From assembly GCA_036511675.1 (NCBI GenBank), contig DATCBU010000117.1:1-64000 (forward strand): 64,000 bases of DNA, read 5' to 3'. The position numbers and the translations under genes are program-made. Position 1 is the first letter of the stretch. Each line of letters begins with the position of its first letter. The notes below the pieces were generated by a model. The model saw nothing but the letters and a program-made list of their open reading frames with translations. It was not told where the DNA came from and ran no database searches. Below are positions 1-8,967 of this stretch, in pieces. This stretch comes from Chersky-840 sp036511675 (GTDB lineage Bacteria; Actinomycetota; Acidimicrobiia; Acidimicrobiales; UBA8190).

Positions 1-386
1 GTAAGGCGACCAAGAAGCGCGCTCCGGCACGCAAGGCTGCCAAGAAGCGCGCTCCGGCTCGCAAGGCCGCCAAGCGGACCACCAAGAAGCGGGCGACCGC
101 CAAGAAGGCCACCAAGCGGGCTCCGGCGCGCAAGGCGACCAAGAAGCGGGCACCGGCACGCAAGGCCGCCAAGAAGCGGGCTCCGGCACGCAAGGCGACC
201 AAGAAGCGCGCTCCGGCACGCAAGGCCGCCAAGAAGCGGGCTCCGGCACGCAAGGCGACCAAGAAGCGGGCTCCGGCTCGCAAGGCGGTCAAGCGTCGGA
301 CCAAGAAGGCGGCAGCGTCTCCCAAGCGGACCGCTGCTCGTCGGGTCACGCGTCGGGCTCCGGTTCGCCGGCGGACCGCCAAGTAG
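1..386 (+). CDS. C-terminal tail of a histone-like (HU/H1-like) DNA-binding protein, 5' truncated
   Basis: The reading frame enters from the left edge and stops at TAG 384-386, giving 127 visible residues. They are almost entirely Lys, Arg, Ala, Pro and Thr, arranged as tandem decapeptides of the type KKRAPARKAA / KKRAPARKAT (30 bp per unit), and end in an Arg-rich stretch. Such tails follow the HU fold in actinobacterial HupB/HupS proteins, or make up histone H1-like proteins, and bind DNA non-specifically. The N-terminal domain lies outside the window, so HU-type and H1-type cannot be told apart. No start codon is visible. A strong terminator hairpin follows at 469-500. The tail assignment is confident; the parent family is inferred. 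Confidence 0.85.
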   Translation, partial: KATKKRAPARKAAKKRAPARKAAKRTTKKRATAKKATKRAPARKATKKRAPARKAAKKRAPARKATKKRAPARKAAKKRAPARKATKKRAPARKAVKRRTKKAAASPKRTAARRVTRRAPVRRRTAK

Positions 387-468
387 ACGAACACCGTCCG
401 GCCGGGTTCCCCCGGCGGTCGGATCGGTCCCGACCGGGCTGCGGCCCGCCACAGGGACAGGACACAAA

Positions 469-500
469 CAACAGAGGGGCCCTACGGGGCCCCTCTGTTG
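469..500. terminator. Perfect 14-bp stem hairpin, probably bidirectional terminator
   Basis: Arms 469-482 and 487-500 are perfectly complementary around a TACG tetraloop. The hairpin lies between the stop of the histone-like gene (386) and the stop of the convergent cofC gene (505). There is no long U-tract on the + strand, as is common in high-GC actinobacteria. Confidence 0.8.
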
Positions 501-504
501 CGTC

Positions 505-1110
505 TCACCCCGAGACGGGCGGCCCCAGACCGGCGGGGATGTCCCCGGGCACGTCCACGTCCCAGGTGAGCTCGGGATCGCGCACCACCCGACACACCAG
601 GCCCAGGCGGTGCGCCTCCGCCCGATGGCGGGCGAAGGAGCCGGGCCCGTAGTGGAAACGGAACCCCGCACCCGTGGCTACGCACACCACATTGGTGCCG
701 TCGTCGCGCCGATCGGGCACGAGGGTGACACCGCCGAACCCCGCCAGTTGCGCCACCTCGTGGGCGAAGGGCAGATCGGCGTGGACCACGAGCACTTCTG
801 ACGCTCCGGCGTCCCCGAGCCGCTCGACGCCGGCTTCGACCGCCCCGTTCAGCCCCCGTCCGGGCTCGGGGAGCACCATGGCACCCTTTTCCCGCGCCCA
901 GCTCGCCACCTCGGGGTCGTCGCACACCACCGCCACCGGGAGCGGGCCGGCGGCGGCGAGGACACCCGCCGCCATGATCCGGGCCAGCTCGGCGCGCCCC
1001 GCCGCGTCCAGGGTGGGGGCGAGGCGCGCCTTGGCGGTGCCGAACGCCTTCACGGGGACGAGCACCACCGATCCTGTCAGGGGGGGCAGGCGCACCGGCG
1101 CTGCAGTCAC
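505..1110 (-). CDS. cofC: 2-phospho-L-lactate / phosphoenolpyruvate guanylyltransferase (F420 biosynthesis)
   Basis: The 201-residue protein matches the CofC/FbiD family, which joins GMP from GTP to a three-carbon phospho-acid (phospholactate, or PEP in actinobacteria) to start the side chain of coenzyme F420. The N-terminus carries the nucleotidyltransferase signature LVPVKAFGTAKARLAPTL (about residues 17-34), followed by a metal-binding HADLPF motif and the DGTN and FHYGPGSFARH motifs typical of this family. Length is normal. The start is GTG at 1110, 48 bp from the divergent gpsA start, so the two genes share a promoter region. It fits with the luciferase-like F420-type oxidoreductase at 28318. 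In actinobacteria the same gene is also called fbiD. Confidence 0.9.
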   Translation of the reverse strand: MTAAPVRLPPLTGSVVLVPVKAFGTAKARLAPTLDAAGRAELARIMAAGVLAAAGPLPVAVVCDDPEVASWAREKGAMVLPEPGRGLNGAVEAGVERLGDAGASEVLVVHADLPFAHEVAQLAGFGGVTLVPDRRDDGTNVVCVATGAGFRFHYGPGSFARHRAEAHRLGLVCRVVRDPELTWDVDVPGDIPAGLGPPVSG

Positions 1111-1158
1111 GTGGCCAGTGTACGGCCGGGGCTCGCGAACAGGACCAGGCCGTAGGGT

Positions 1159-2172
1159 GTGGCCATGCTCGACAAGGTCGCCGTCATCGGCGCGGGGTCA
1201 TGGGGCACGACGGTGGCGGCGGTGGCCGCGGCGTCGACCCCCACGGTGTTGTGGGCGCGCCGACCGGCCTTGGCGCAGTGCATCGACACCACCCACGAGA
1301 ACCCCGACTATCTCCCCGGTGTCGTCCTGCCCCAGGAGTTGCGGGCCACGGCCTCGCTCGGCGAAGCGGTGACGGGGAGCTCGCTCGTGGTCATGGCCGT
1401 CCCCTCCCACGGCTTCCGGACCGTGCTCGACGAGCTGTCGGGCTCGATCCCGGCCGGTGTCCCCGTGCTCTCGCTGGCCAAGGGCCTCGAGCAGGGCACC
1501 CACTTGCGCATGACCGAGGTCATCGCCCAGGTGGTCCCGGGGCACCTCGCCGGCGTGCTCACGGGGCCGAACCTGGCCCGAGAGATCGCGGCGGGACAAC
1601 CCGCCGCCACCGTGGTGGCCATGACCGACGAGCCCATGGCGTGCGCCATCCAGGAGGTGCTGCGCACCTCGACGTTCCGCGTGTACACCAATCCCGACGT
1701 GGTGGGGTGCGAGATGGCGGGTGCCACCAAGAACGTCCTCGCCATCGCGGCCGGCATCCTCCAGGGCCTCGGGCTCGGTGACTCCTCGCTGGCCGCCCTG
1801 ATCACCCGGGGCCTCGCCGAGTTGGGACGACTAGGCGTGGCCATGGGGGGCGAGCGCATCACGATCGCCGGCTTGGCCGGGGTCGGCGACCTCGTGGCCA
1901 CCTGCACCAGCACCCTGAGCCGGAACCGCATGGTGGGAGAGCAACTGGGCCGGGGCCGGTCCCTCGACGACATCATGGCGGAGATGCGCATGGTGGCCGA
2001 GGGGGTGAAAACGGCCCGTCCGCTGCTCGAGCTCGCCGCCGCCCACGGCGTGGAGATGCCCATCGGCGAGCAGGTGGCCGCCGTGCTCGAGGGGGTCACC
2101 GCACCGTCGCAGGCCATCCTCACCCTCATGTCCCGCTCGGCCAAGCCGGAGTTCGACGGCCTCCAGGGATGA
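1159..2172 (+). CDS. gpsA: Glycerol-3-phosphate dehydrogenase [NAD(P)+]
   Basis: The 337-residue cytosolic enzyme reduces dihydroxyacetone phosphate to sn-glycerol 3-phosphate for phospholipid synthesis. The N-terminal Rossmann motif is VAVIGAGSWGTT. The central GPNLAREIAAGQP and GATKNVLAIAAGI segments hold conserved catalytic Lys residues, and the C-terminal helical domain has a LAGVGDLVATCTS stretch, all typical of GpsA. GTG at 1159 and ATG at 1165 are both possible starts. The stop overlaps the start of the downstream cyclase by four bases (ATGA), so the two are probably translationally coupled. Confidence 0.95.
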   Translation: MAMLDKVAVIGAGSWGTTVAAVAAASTPTVLWARRPALAQCIDTTHENPDYLPGVVLPQELRATASLGEAVTGSSLVVMAVPSHGFRTVLDELSGSIPAGVPVLSLAKGLEQGTHLRMTEVIAQVVPGHLAGVLTGPNLAREIAAGQPAATVVAMTDEPMACAIQEVLRTSTFRVYTNPDVVGCEMAGATKNVLAIAAGILQGLGLGDSSLAALITRGLAELGRLGVAMGGERITIAGLAGVGDLVATCTSTLSRNRMVGEQLGRGRSLDDIMAEMRMVAEGVKTARPLLELAAAHGVEMPIGEQVAAVLEGVTAPSQAILTLMSRSAKPEFDGLQG

Positions 2173-3491
2173 CCCCGGACCGAGAGGCGTCGTCGCGGGC
2201 CGAGGCACTCGAACGGGTGCGCGCCTTCCTGCGCGCCCACAGCACGTCCGAGGACGAGATCGCCGAGGCCGAGGCGCGCGACGTCCTCGACCTCCTCGTC
2301 GCCGACCGGCTCCTCGTCCCCGCCGATCGCCGCTACACCCAGGCCGAGGTGTCGGAGATCACCGGGATGGACCTCGACCTGGCCCGGCGCTACTGGAGAG
2401 CGCTCGGATTCCCCGACGTCGCCGACGACGAGCGCATGTTCACCGACCTCGACATCGAGGCGCTCGTGATCCTGCGGTCGATGATGGATCTCGGTGTGGC
2501 CGACATCGACACCAGCCTGCAGTTCGCCCGGGTCATCGGGTCCTCGATGGCGCGGATCGCCGAGGCCGAGGTGTCACCGCAGGTGCGAGGGCTGGCCATC
2601 GCCGGCGGCTCCGGCTCGACCGACACGGTGGAGGCGGCCGATCGCTTCGCCCAGCTGGCCGACCACTCCCTCCCCGCCATGGCGCGGCTCCTGGAGTTCG
2701 TGTGGCGCCGTCACGTCCAGGCCGCGGTGCGCCGTGCCATGTTCCTGCGCATCCGGAGCGGCAACGGTGCGCTCCCCGTCCTGGCCGTGGGCTTCGCCGA
2801 CATGGTGGGGTTCACGACCCTCTCCCAGCAGCTCTCCGAAGAGGAGCTCGCCGCCGTGGTGGCCCGTTTCGAGGAGGTCGCCCACGACACCGTCACCGCC
2901 GGCGGGGGACGGGTGGTGAAGATGATCGGCGACGAGGCCATGTTCGTGGCCGACTCGGCCCTGGGCGCGGCGCGCATCGGGCTGGCCCTGGCCGAGGCCT
3001 ACGCCGGCGACGAGCTCCTGTCCGATGTGCGCGTGGCCCTGGCCGTGGGGCCCGTGCTCGTCCAGGACGGCGACTTCTACGGGCCCGTCGTGAACCTGGC
3101 CAGCCGCGTGGTGAACATGGCGGCACCCGGGTCGGTGATCGTGACCGACGAATTCCATGCCGCCGTGCACGACGCTGCCCCCGGAGCAGGGGTCGCGCCG
3201 GGACCGGGCGCCGGGTCGGCAGCGGGGGCAGGGGCGGGGGACGAATTCGAGTTCCTGGCACTGCGGCCGCGCCGGGTGAAGGACGTGGGCCGCATCCAGC
3301 TGTGGGTCCTGCACCGCCCCGGAGCCGACCCCGTTGCCCTCGACCGCCGTATGGGCGGGCGCTTCGAGCGGATCGCCGAGGTGTTCCACGATCTCGACGA
3401 GCTGCGCGAGAAGGGCGAGCGCCTCATCGCCGGGGCGCGGTCAGCCGGAGGAGCGGAAGGTGGCGATCCCGAAGGGTCGGAGGTCGAATGA
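2169..3491 (+). CDS. Class III adenylate/guanylate cyclase with N-terminal regulatory domain
   Basis: The 440-residue soluble protein has an N-terminal helical domain of about 190 residues, resembling the autoinhibitory regulatory domain of mycobacterial Rv1264-type cyclases, followed by a class III catalytic domain (about 200-345). The catalytic set appears complete: metal-binding Asp211 (FADMVGFT) and Asp255 (KMIGDEAMF), purine-site Lys251 and Asp302, and transition-state Asn309 and Arg313. It should therefore make cAMP as a homodimer. A Gly/Ala/Pro-rich insert near 339-360 precedes a C-terminal region. The start overlaps gpsA by 4 bp, and the last 51 bp overlap the 3' end of the convergent mannosidase gene. 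The pH-sensing role known for Rv1264 is only an analogy here. Confidence 0.88.
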   Translation: MTPDREASSRAEALERVRAFLRAHSTSEDEIAEAEARDVLDLLVADRLLVPADRRYTQAEVSEITGMDLDLARRYWRALGFPDVADDERMFTDLDIEALVILRSMMDLGVADIDTSLQFARVIGSSMARIAEAEVSPQVRGLAIAGGSGSTDTVEAADRFAQLADHSLPAMARLLEFVWRRHVQAAVRRAMFLRIRSGNGALPVLAVGFADMVGFTTLSQQLSEEELAAVVARFEEVAHDTVTAGGGRVVKMIGDEAMFVADSALGAARIGLALAEAYAGDELLSDVRVALAVGPVLVQDGDFYGPVVNLASRVVNMAAPGSVIVTDEFHAAVHDAAPGAGVAPGPGAGSAAGAGAGDEFEFLALRPRRVKDVGRIQLWVLHRPGADPVALDRRMGGRFERIAEVFHDLDELREKGERLIAGARSAGGAEGGDPEGSEVE

Positions 3492-6164
3492 GCCGTCGAC
3501 GGGCTCGAGGGTGCGGCCCCGCAGGTCGACCAGCCAGCCCGAGCGCGCCCCCACCGTGACGGTGGTGGACCGGTCGGTGGGGTTGAAGACGCGCACCTCG
3601 AGCATCCCGGCCTGACGGCGCACGGCGGAGACCTCGGCTCCCTCGATTTCGAGGGCGCCGGCGGTGACCGGGCGCCAGCCCCCTCCGGTGGCGTAGACCA
3701 CCTCGAGAGGGACCAAGACGTCGTCGGCCATGGCGTAGGGGTCCTCGCACCCGACGCACAGCGCGTAGCGCGCCTCGATGGTGCGCCCCCGCAGCTGCAG
3801 GCCTTCGACGGGCGTGAGGGGCCCCGCCGGCAGGGGGCGATAGGCCATGCCCAGGCGAGACAGCATCCCCGTCGAGCGCAGCAGCGTGAGTGCCATCGTC
3901 TTGGCCCGGCGCCCCGACTGCGTCCCTTCGATGTCGACCAGCTCGTACTCGAGCAGGCCCTCGTGGGCGACGGTGAGGCCTCCGGCGGACACGAAGCGCC
4001 GGGACGGGAAGGTGGGGAGCCCGAACTCGTCCACCCTGCCCTCGGCATCGAGGCCCCGGGGCACCACAGCGAAGGCGCATTCGGCCTCGGACCCCTCGGC
4101 GGGCTCGGGCAGCGGCAGGTGCACCCGCAGGCGGTGGTCCGACGCGGGGTTCACGAAGCGGGTGGTGACCCGAACCGTGCGCTCGTCGGCGCGTACCTCG
4201 ATGTCGGTGGTCACCTCGCTCCCGACCTCACCGGTGCGGGCCCGGGTCGAGCCGTCGACGTGGTCGGGCCACGTGTAATGCGCCACCACGCTGGTGACCG
4301 CCCGCACCGGGCCCACGTCGCCCACCGTCAGCACCACGCTGTCGGGGGTGTCGACGATCCGGTCCCCGGCGGGGGGCGAGTAGTTGTAGGAGTCGCCGTG
4401 GTCGCCGCCGTCGACGAGCCGGCCGTAGCCGGGCACGCCGTCGATGGCGAAGGTGCCGTCGCCGCGGTCCACCGCCACCGTGACCAGTCCGTTGGCCATG
4501 ACCACCGGTCCGTCGCCCGACGCGCCCTCCACGGTGACGGGGTGGGCGGGCACCACGGGGGTGAGCGGCGTGTAGCCGAATCCCGGCACGTCGGTCACAC
4601 GGGCCAGGATGCGGCGCACGGGTGGCTGGTCGATCTTGATGCGCACGATCGAGTCGGGCCGGGCGCCCAGCCGGGTGTAGAGGTCCTGCTTGATCGAGGC
4701 GATGGGCACGTCGAAGCGCTCTTCGCTCCCGAAGGCGATGGTGATGTCGATCCCGGACTCGTCCTCCTCGACATGGACGTCCTGGATCCAGGTGTGGGTG
4801 TCGATCTGGCTTCCGCTGGGGAGCATGCCCAGGATGGTCCGCACCGTGGTGGCGTCCAGGGTGAGCGGGCCCATCCCCCGGGGGATGCCGAAGGCGCCCG
4901 GCTCGTCGGGCAACGCCTGGCCGCCTACGGGGACCTCCTGGCCCGCCACCACGACCTCCACCACTCCGGCGCGCGGCCGCGCCGAGACGTTCACGACGGT
5001 CGGGCCCGCCTCCGCCAGCGAGCGCGTCAGGGCCCCGAGCGCCTGGGCGGCGAGCCCGTCGCCGATCCGGTAGGCCTCGGCGTACCGGACCAGCACGGCG
5101 TCGACGACCTCGTCCACCGAGCATGCGCAGCTGGAGTCGTGCGCCGCGTTGCGCACCATCTCGCGCCACGCCAGGTCCAGCAGGCGGTCCGGGAAATCCT
5201 CGGGCGCCAGGTACAGCGCACTCAGCGGCTCGGCCCTGCGCTCCAGGGCGCGCTCGGCGCGCGCCGCGGCCTGTTTCACGTCCACCCGGTTCGACGCCAC
5301 GCCCATGAGGACATTGGCCCTCGCCCCCGAGCGCAGCTCGCCTTTCCACGTGGTGAGGCCCTCGGTGGGGGCGCCGGCCAGGTAGTCGGGGAGCGTGGTC
5401 ACCTCGAGCACGTAGTCGTCTTGGAGCTCGTTGGCCTCGGCCACCACCCGCCCCAACCACGGCTGGGGCTCCTGGTGGTCGGTGCCGTTCATGAACAGCA
5501 TGCCGTCGAGGAGGAACTCGCCGATCTCCTTCTCGTGGTCCGCCACCCTGCGCACGAGCGCCTTGGCGTCGTCGGGGATCGAGGCGCCGTTGCCGTAGCC
5601 GGTGGGCAGGTACTCGGCCCGCACCGACGAACCGTCGGGCGCCTCCCACCGGAATCCGCTGCGGTCGATGACCGAGGGGACGCCGCGCCACACCACGGCG
5701 TGTTCGAACCCGGCCAGTGCCAGGATCTGCGGCATCTGCGCGATGTGGCCGAACATGTCGGGCAGATATCCCACTTCCATCGCCCCCCCGAAGGCCGCGC
5801 CGCGCAACAGCCCGCTCTGCAGGTTCCGCACGATGGTCTCGCCCGAGACCAGGAATTCGTCCATGAGGATGTACCACGGGCCCATCGACAGCCGGCCCGC
5901 CGCCGCCAGGGCGCGGATCCGGTCCTCGTTTTCGGGTCGGACCTCCAGGTAGTCGTCGACCACCGCCATCTGCCCGTCCAGGAGGAATTTGGCGTACGAC
6001 GGATCGCGCTCGAGCAGGGGGATGAGCGCGTCGAGCATCTTCACCAGGCGCAACCGGAAGCTCTGGTACGGCTCGTACCACTCCCGGTCCCAGTGCGTGT
6101 GGGGGACGATGGCAATGTGTCTCGGTCGGGGGTGTCTCGCTCGGGGCGCGCTGTGAGAGGCCAC
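3441..6164 (-). CDS. Alpha-mannosidase, glycoside hydrolase family 38
   Basis: The 907-residue protein carries the GH38 hallmarks. HTHWDREW at residues 22-29 supplies zinc-binding His22 and Asp26. The PDMFGH motif holds the probable nucleophile Asp136. Further on are a HDSSCACS segment and a long C-terminal beta-sandwich region. It hydrolyses alpha-mannosides; with no signal peptide it is probably cytosolic and acts on imported or recycled mannosyl glycans. It starts at ATG 6164, about 68 bp from the divergent acyl-CoA synthetase. Its 3' end runs 51 bp into the opposite-strand cyclase gene. Length is normal for bacterial GH38. Confidence 0.92.
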   Translation of the reverse strand: MASHSAPRARHPRPRHIAIVPHTHWDREWYEPYQSFRLRLVKMLDALIPLLERDPSYAKFLLDGQMAVVDDYLEVRPENEDRIRALAAAGRLSMGPWYILMDEFLVSGETIVRNLQSGLLRGAAFGGAMEVGYLPDMFGHIAQMPQILALAGFEHAVVWRGVPSVIDRSGFRWEAPDGSSVRAEYLPTGYGNGASIPDDAKALVRRVADHEKEIGEFLLDGMLFMNGTDHQEPQPWLGRVVAEANELQDDYVLEVTTLPDYLAGAPTEGLTTWKGELRSGARANVLMGVASNRVDVKQAAARAERALERRAEPLSALYLAPEDFPDRLLDLAWREMVRNAAHDSSCACSVDEVVDAVLVRYAEAYRIGDGLAAQALGALTRSLAEAGPTVVNVSARPRAGVVEVVVAGQEVPVGGQALPDEPGAFGIPRGMGPLTLDATTVRTILGMLPSGSQIDTHTWIQDVHVEEDESGIDITIAFGSEERFDVPIASIKQDLYTRLGARPDSIVRIKIDQPPVRRILARVTDVPGFGYTPLTPVVPAHPVTVEGASGDGPVVMANGLVTVAVDRGDGTFAIDGVPGYGRLVDGGDHGDSYNYSPPAGDRIVDTPDSVVLTVGDVGPVRAVTSVVAHYTWPDHVDGSTRARTGEVGSEVTTDIEVRADERTVRVTTRFVNPASDHRLRVHLPLPEPAEGSEAECAFAVVPRGLDAEGRVDEFGLPTFPSRRFVSAGGLTVAHEGLLEYELVDIEGTQSGRRAKTMALTLLRSTGMLSRLGMAYRPLPAGPLTPVEGLQLRGRTIEARYALCVGCEDPYAMADDVLVPLEVVYATGGGWRPVTAGALEIEGAEVSAVRRQAGMLEVRVFNPTDRSTTVTVGARSGWLVDLRGRTLEPVDGSFDLRPFGIATFRSSG

Positions 6165-6232
6165 GAACCGAGATTACCGACCGGGCCCCGCTTGGGACGG
6201 CCGCCAGACCCCGGGCGCTACCGTGTGCCGCC

Positions 6233-7777
6233 GTGGACCCGCGACCGTGGCGCCAGCATCTGCCGGCGGGGTCTCCTCTGCAAGCCCACGACCTCACCGC
6301 CCGCCGCAGCCTGCCCCGCGCCTGGGCGCAGACCTGGGCCCTGCACCCGGGCGCGCCATTGCTCTTCGACGTCTCGGCATCCGGGTCGGGAGCGGGCCGG
6401 GGTTGGTGTAGCGCCGGGGAGCTCGACGAGATGACCAGGCGACGGGCCGAGGAGCTCGGGCGCCTGGGGCTGGGGCGCGGAGACCGGGTCCTGTGGAGTA
6501 CGGCGTCGTCGTTGCCCGCCGTGGTCGTCCACATCGCCGCCCTGCGGGCCGGTCTCGTGGTCGTGCCCGTGAACTCGGCGTACACCGAGCGCGAGCTCGC
6601 CCATGTCGTCGGGGACGTGCGGCCGACGGCGGCCGTCGTCGACGACCGCACCCGGGCGGCGGTGGTGTCGAGGGCGGCGGCCGGCGGCATCGTGGTGCTC
6701 ACGCCCGACCTCGAGGTCATCGAAGGCGCGGTGCCGGGAGCCGGTGCCGCCGGGGGGGAGCGGGCCGCGGTGCTGGACGGCGCCAAGCCCGACGACGTGG
6801 CCATCATCGCCTACACCTCGGGCACCACGGGCGCGCCCAAGGGCGCGGTGCACACCCATGCCAGCGTGCTCGCCAACAGCGAGTCGATCGCCCGCACCTG
6901 GCGGTGGGACGCACAGGACCGGCTCGTCCACGCCCTTCCCATCTTCCACGGCCACGGCTTGTGCGTGGCGCTGTACACGTCCCTGCTGGTGGGCTCATCG
7001 GTGGTCCTGATGCCGCGCTTCGACACCGACGCCGTCCTCGACGCCTCCGCCGCGCACGGCGCCACCATGTTCTTCGGTGTACCCACCATGTTGCACCGCC
7101 TGGCGGCGTCGAGACGGGTGGGGGAGTTGCGCCGCTTGCGGTTGGTGGTGTCGGGCTCGGCTCCGCTGAGCGCGGAGCTGCACCGCTCGATCGCGGCGTC
7201 GGCAGGGACCCAGGTGCTCGAGCGCTACGGGATGACCGAGACGCTCATGACGCTGTCGAACCCCTACGACGGGGAGCGCCGGCCCGGCACGGTGGGATTC
7301 CCGTTCCCCGGCGTCGAGGCCCGCGTGGAGGACGACGGCGCGCTGATGGTCCGGGGCCCCACCGTGTTCTCGGGGTACTGGGAGCGTCCCGCGGCGACAG
7401 CGGCCTGCTTCGTCGACGGATGGTTCGCGACCGGTGACCTCGGCGTGGTCGAGGACGGCTACGTCCGGCTCCAGGGCCGCTCCACTGACCTCATCATTTC
7501 CGGGGGGTACAACGTCTATCCCGCCGAGGTCGAGGACGTGCTGCTCGGGTTCCCGTCGGTGGCCGAAGTCGCCGTCACCGGCACGCCCTCGGAGGAATGG
7601 GGTGAGGTCGTGTGCGCATGGGTGGTGTCCGACGGGGTGTCACGGCCCGACGTCGACTCGCTCCTCGCCTACGCCGCGCAGCATCTCGCCCCCTACAAGC
7701 GACCCCGACAGGTGCGGTTCGTCGACTCCCTCCCCCGGAACTCCATGGGCAAGGTGCGTCGCACCGAGCTGCACTGA
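6233..7777 (+). CDS. AMP-dependent acyl-CoA synthetase (malonyl-CoA synthetase/fatty acyl-CoA ligase family)
   Basis: The 514-residue ANL-superfamily enzyme activates a carboxylic acid through an acyl-adenylate and forms the CoA thioester. The AMP-binding P-loop-like motif YTSGTTGAPKGAVHTH begins near residue 194. The ERYGMTET motif, the hinge region after GWFATGDLG, and the C-terminal catalytic Lys in a NSMGKVRR context are all present. Overall pattern and length resemble MatB-like or medium/long-chain acyl-CoA ligases, but the substrate cannot be read from sequence. Start GTG 6233. It is divergent from the mannosidase and convergent with cutA. Confidence 0.88.
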   Translation: MDPRPWRQHLPAGSPLQAHDLTARRSLPRAWAQTWALHPGAPLLFDVSASGSGAGRGWCSAGELDEMTRRRAEELGRLGLGRGDRVLWSTASSLPAVVVHIAALRAGLVVVPVNSAYTERELAHVVGDVRPTAAVVDDRTRAAVVSRAAAGGIVVLTPDLEVIEGAVPGAGAAGGERAAVLDGAKPDDVAIIAYTSGTTGAPKGAVHTHASVLANSESIARTWRWDAQDRLVHALPIFHGHGLCVALYTSLLVGSSVVLMPRFDTDAVLDASAAHGATMFFGVPTMLHRLAASRRVGELRRLRLVVSGSAPLSAELHRSIAASAGTQVLERYGMTETLMTLSNPYDGERRPGTVGFPFPGVEARVEDDGALMVRGPTVFSGYWERPAATAACFVDGWFATGDLGVVEDGYVRLQGRSTDLIISGGYNVYPAEVEDVLLGFPSVAEVAVTGTPSEEWGEVVCAWVVSDGVSRPDVDSLLAYAAQHLAPYKRPRQVRFVDSLPRNSMGKVRRTELH

Positions 7778-7819
7778 GAAAGTTCTGAGGCGGCGAAATT
7801 TCTCGGGCGGGGAAAATGC

Positions 7820-8158
7820 TCAGGTGGGCTGCGCCGCGGTCTCGGCGTCGATCCACGCCAGGTAGTCGGCGTCGCCGTCCTCGATGGGGGTGGCGACGAT
7901 CTCCGGAGTGGTGAAGCCCATGTAGCCCTGCGTCTTGCGCAGCGCCGTCTTGAGCGGCTCGAGGGCGAGGGCGGATGTCTTGAACGTGCACACCCATTCT
8001 TCGGTGGTCTCGAGCTTCCGTTCCCACCAGTAGGTCGAAGTGACGGGCCCCGACACCTGAGCACACGCCGCCAGTCGTCGCTCGACGACCATGTGCGACA
8101 GCTCGGTGGCCTTCTCCCTGGCGGTGGTCGTGGTGGTGACTTGGTAGTGACGAGCCAT
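7820..8158 (-). CDS. cutA: CutA-like divalent cation tolerance protein
   Basis: The 112-residue protein starts at ATG 8158. It shows the CutA1 pattern: an N-terminal VTTTTTAREKATELSH strand-helix, RRLAACAQVSGPVTSTYWW in the middle, and a C-terminal YLAWIDAET helix. CutA1 forms very stable trimers with a ferredoxin-like fold; the link to copper tolerance comes from E. coli and the biochemical role is unsettled. The frame stays open upstream of 8158, but the family length fits the shorter start. It is convergent with the acyl-CoA synthetase, 42 bp apart. Confidence 0.88.
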   Translation of the reverse strand: MARHYQVTTTTTAREKATELSHMVVERRLAACAQVSGPVTSTYWWERKLETTEEWVCTFKTSALALEPLKTALRKTQGYMGFTTPEIVATPIEDGDADYLAWIDAETAAQPT

Positions 8159-8341
8159 GCCCGAAGATTGTATGGAGTGCCGATCCCCGTCCCGCGGACG
8201 TCGGAGTGCTGTGGATCTGTGCCCGGGACGGGGCCCGATGCCACCGGCAGTCGCCGTCCGAGGCGTTTTGTGGTCAGATGGAGAGACGCCGTCGTGAGCA
8301 GAATCGGGCTGATCTGGGCGCCGGCGTCGAGAGTGGGGGCA

Positions 8342-8638
8342 ATGCCTTGGAAGCCGGTAGTGGGACAAGCTGTGATCGCGCGCCTCGACGGCCAGGTGCG
8401 AGAGCTCCTGGTCATGGCCTGGGACTCCACCACCGGGGACGTCAAGGTGGCCTGGCCTCCCCAGAACCCGGCCGTGGTGTCCCGACACCGCTATTCCACG
8501 GTGCGGACGACCCAGATCGCCAAGGCCCGCTACGAGCAGCTCGACCCCGACGGCTTCGCCGCGGCCACCAAGGACTCTCCCAAACCCCCACCCAAGCGCA
8601 CGATGGGGCCGTTGGACTCTGTCCAGCAGAATTCATAG
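8342..8638 (+). CDS. Hypothetical protein, 98 aa
   Basis: I do not recognise a family. From ATG 8342 the protein has a compact N-terminal half rich in hydrophobic and beta-type residues (motifs VIARLDGQVRELLVMAW and VKVAWPP), then a basic region and a Pro/Lys-rich, probably disordered tail. The same frame is open upstream, overlapping the cutA promoter region, but the upstream part reads as low-complexity shadow. No strong ribosome binding site is visible. The gene would be divergent from cutA. Confidence 0.5.
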   Translation: MPWKPVVGQAVIARLDGQVRELLVMAWDSTTGDVKVAWPPQNPAVVSRHRYSTVRTTQIAKARYEQLDPDGFAAATKDSPKPPPKRTMGPLDSVQQNS

Positions 8639-8759
8639 GGGCAACAGTGGAGTCACGAACGGTGAGCCTGTAAACCCGCGGCGCGGCACACAAGGTCGAC
8701 AAGAACGCGACTCCGAGTCGCACGCCGCCGGGGACATCCCGGCCACGGCCGATCGCCAC

Positions 8760-8957
8760 GTGGCCAGCATCGCCGAGGGTGATGACCGCGAGCACCAGCA
8801 CTTTCTCCTCACCTGGTCCGACGGGGACACCGAGAGCCGCGAAGGTTCACTGGCCGAGGCCAGCGAGCTCGCCCGGAGCTCGGGGCTGCGCCTGGTCCCC
8901 ACCATCGACGACTCCATCTTGTGGAGACGCGATCTCGGTCCCGGTCCGCACCAGTAG
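8760..8957 (+). CDS. Small hypothetical protein, 65 aa
   Basis: A GTG-started frame of 65 residues with acidic, soluble character and a coherent segment LLTWSDGDTESREGSLAEA followed by a GLRLVPTIDD-W pattern. The C-terminal spacing (Ala, Gly-Leu/Met, Leu-Val-Pro, Asp, Trp) recalls the 61-residue proteins at 8968 and 25755, so it may be a distant relative; that is inference. It ends only 10 bp before the next small gene, consistent with a two-gene unit. Evidence for translation is otherwise weak. Confidence 0.4.
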   Translation: MASIAEGDDREHQHFLLTWSDGDTESREGSLAEASELARSSGLRLVPTIDDSILWRRDLGPGPHQ

Positions 8958-8967
8958 GCAGCCCGTC

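Noticed and set aside
4228..6807. Very long open frame on the minus strand (about 859 codons), plus a long plus-strand frame over 3963-6434
   Set aside because: Both are shadows of the GH38 alpha-mannosidase gene. They read as Arg/Pro/Gly/His-rich low-complexity text with no domain, as expected for out-of-frame high-GC DNA.
7776..7804. Inverted GAGAAA/TTTCTC after the acyl-CoA synthetase stop
   Set aside because: Six AT-rich pairs with a 17-nt loop are too weak to call a terminator.
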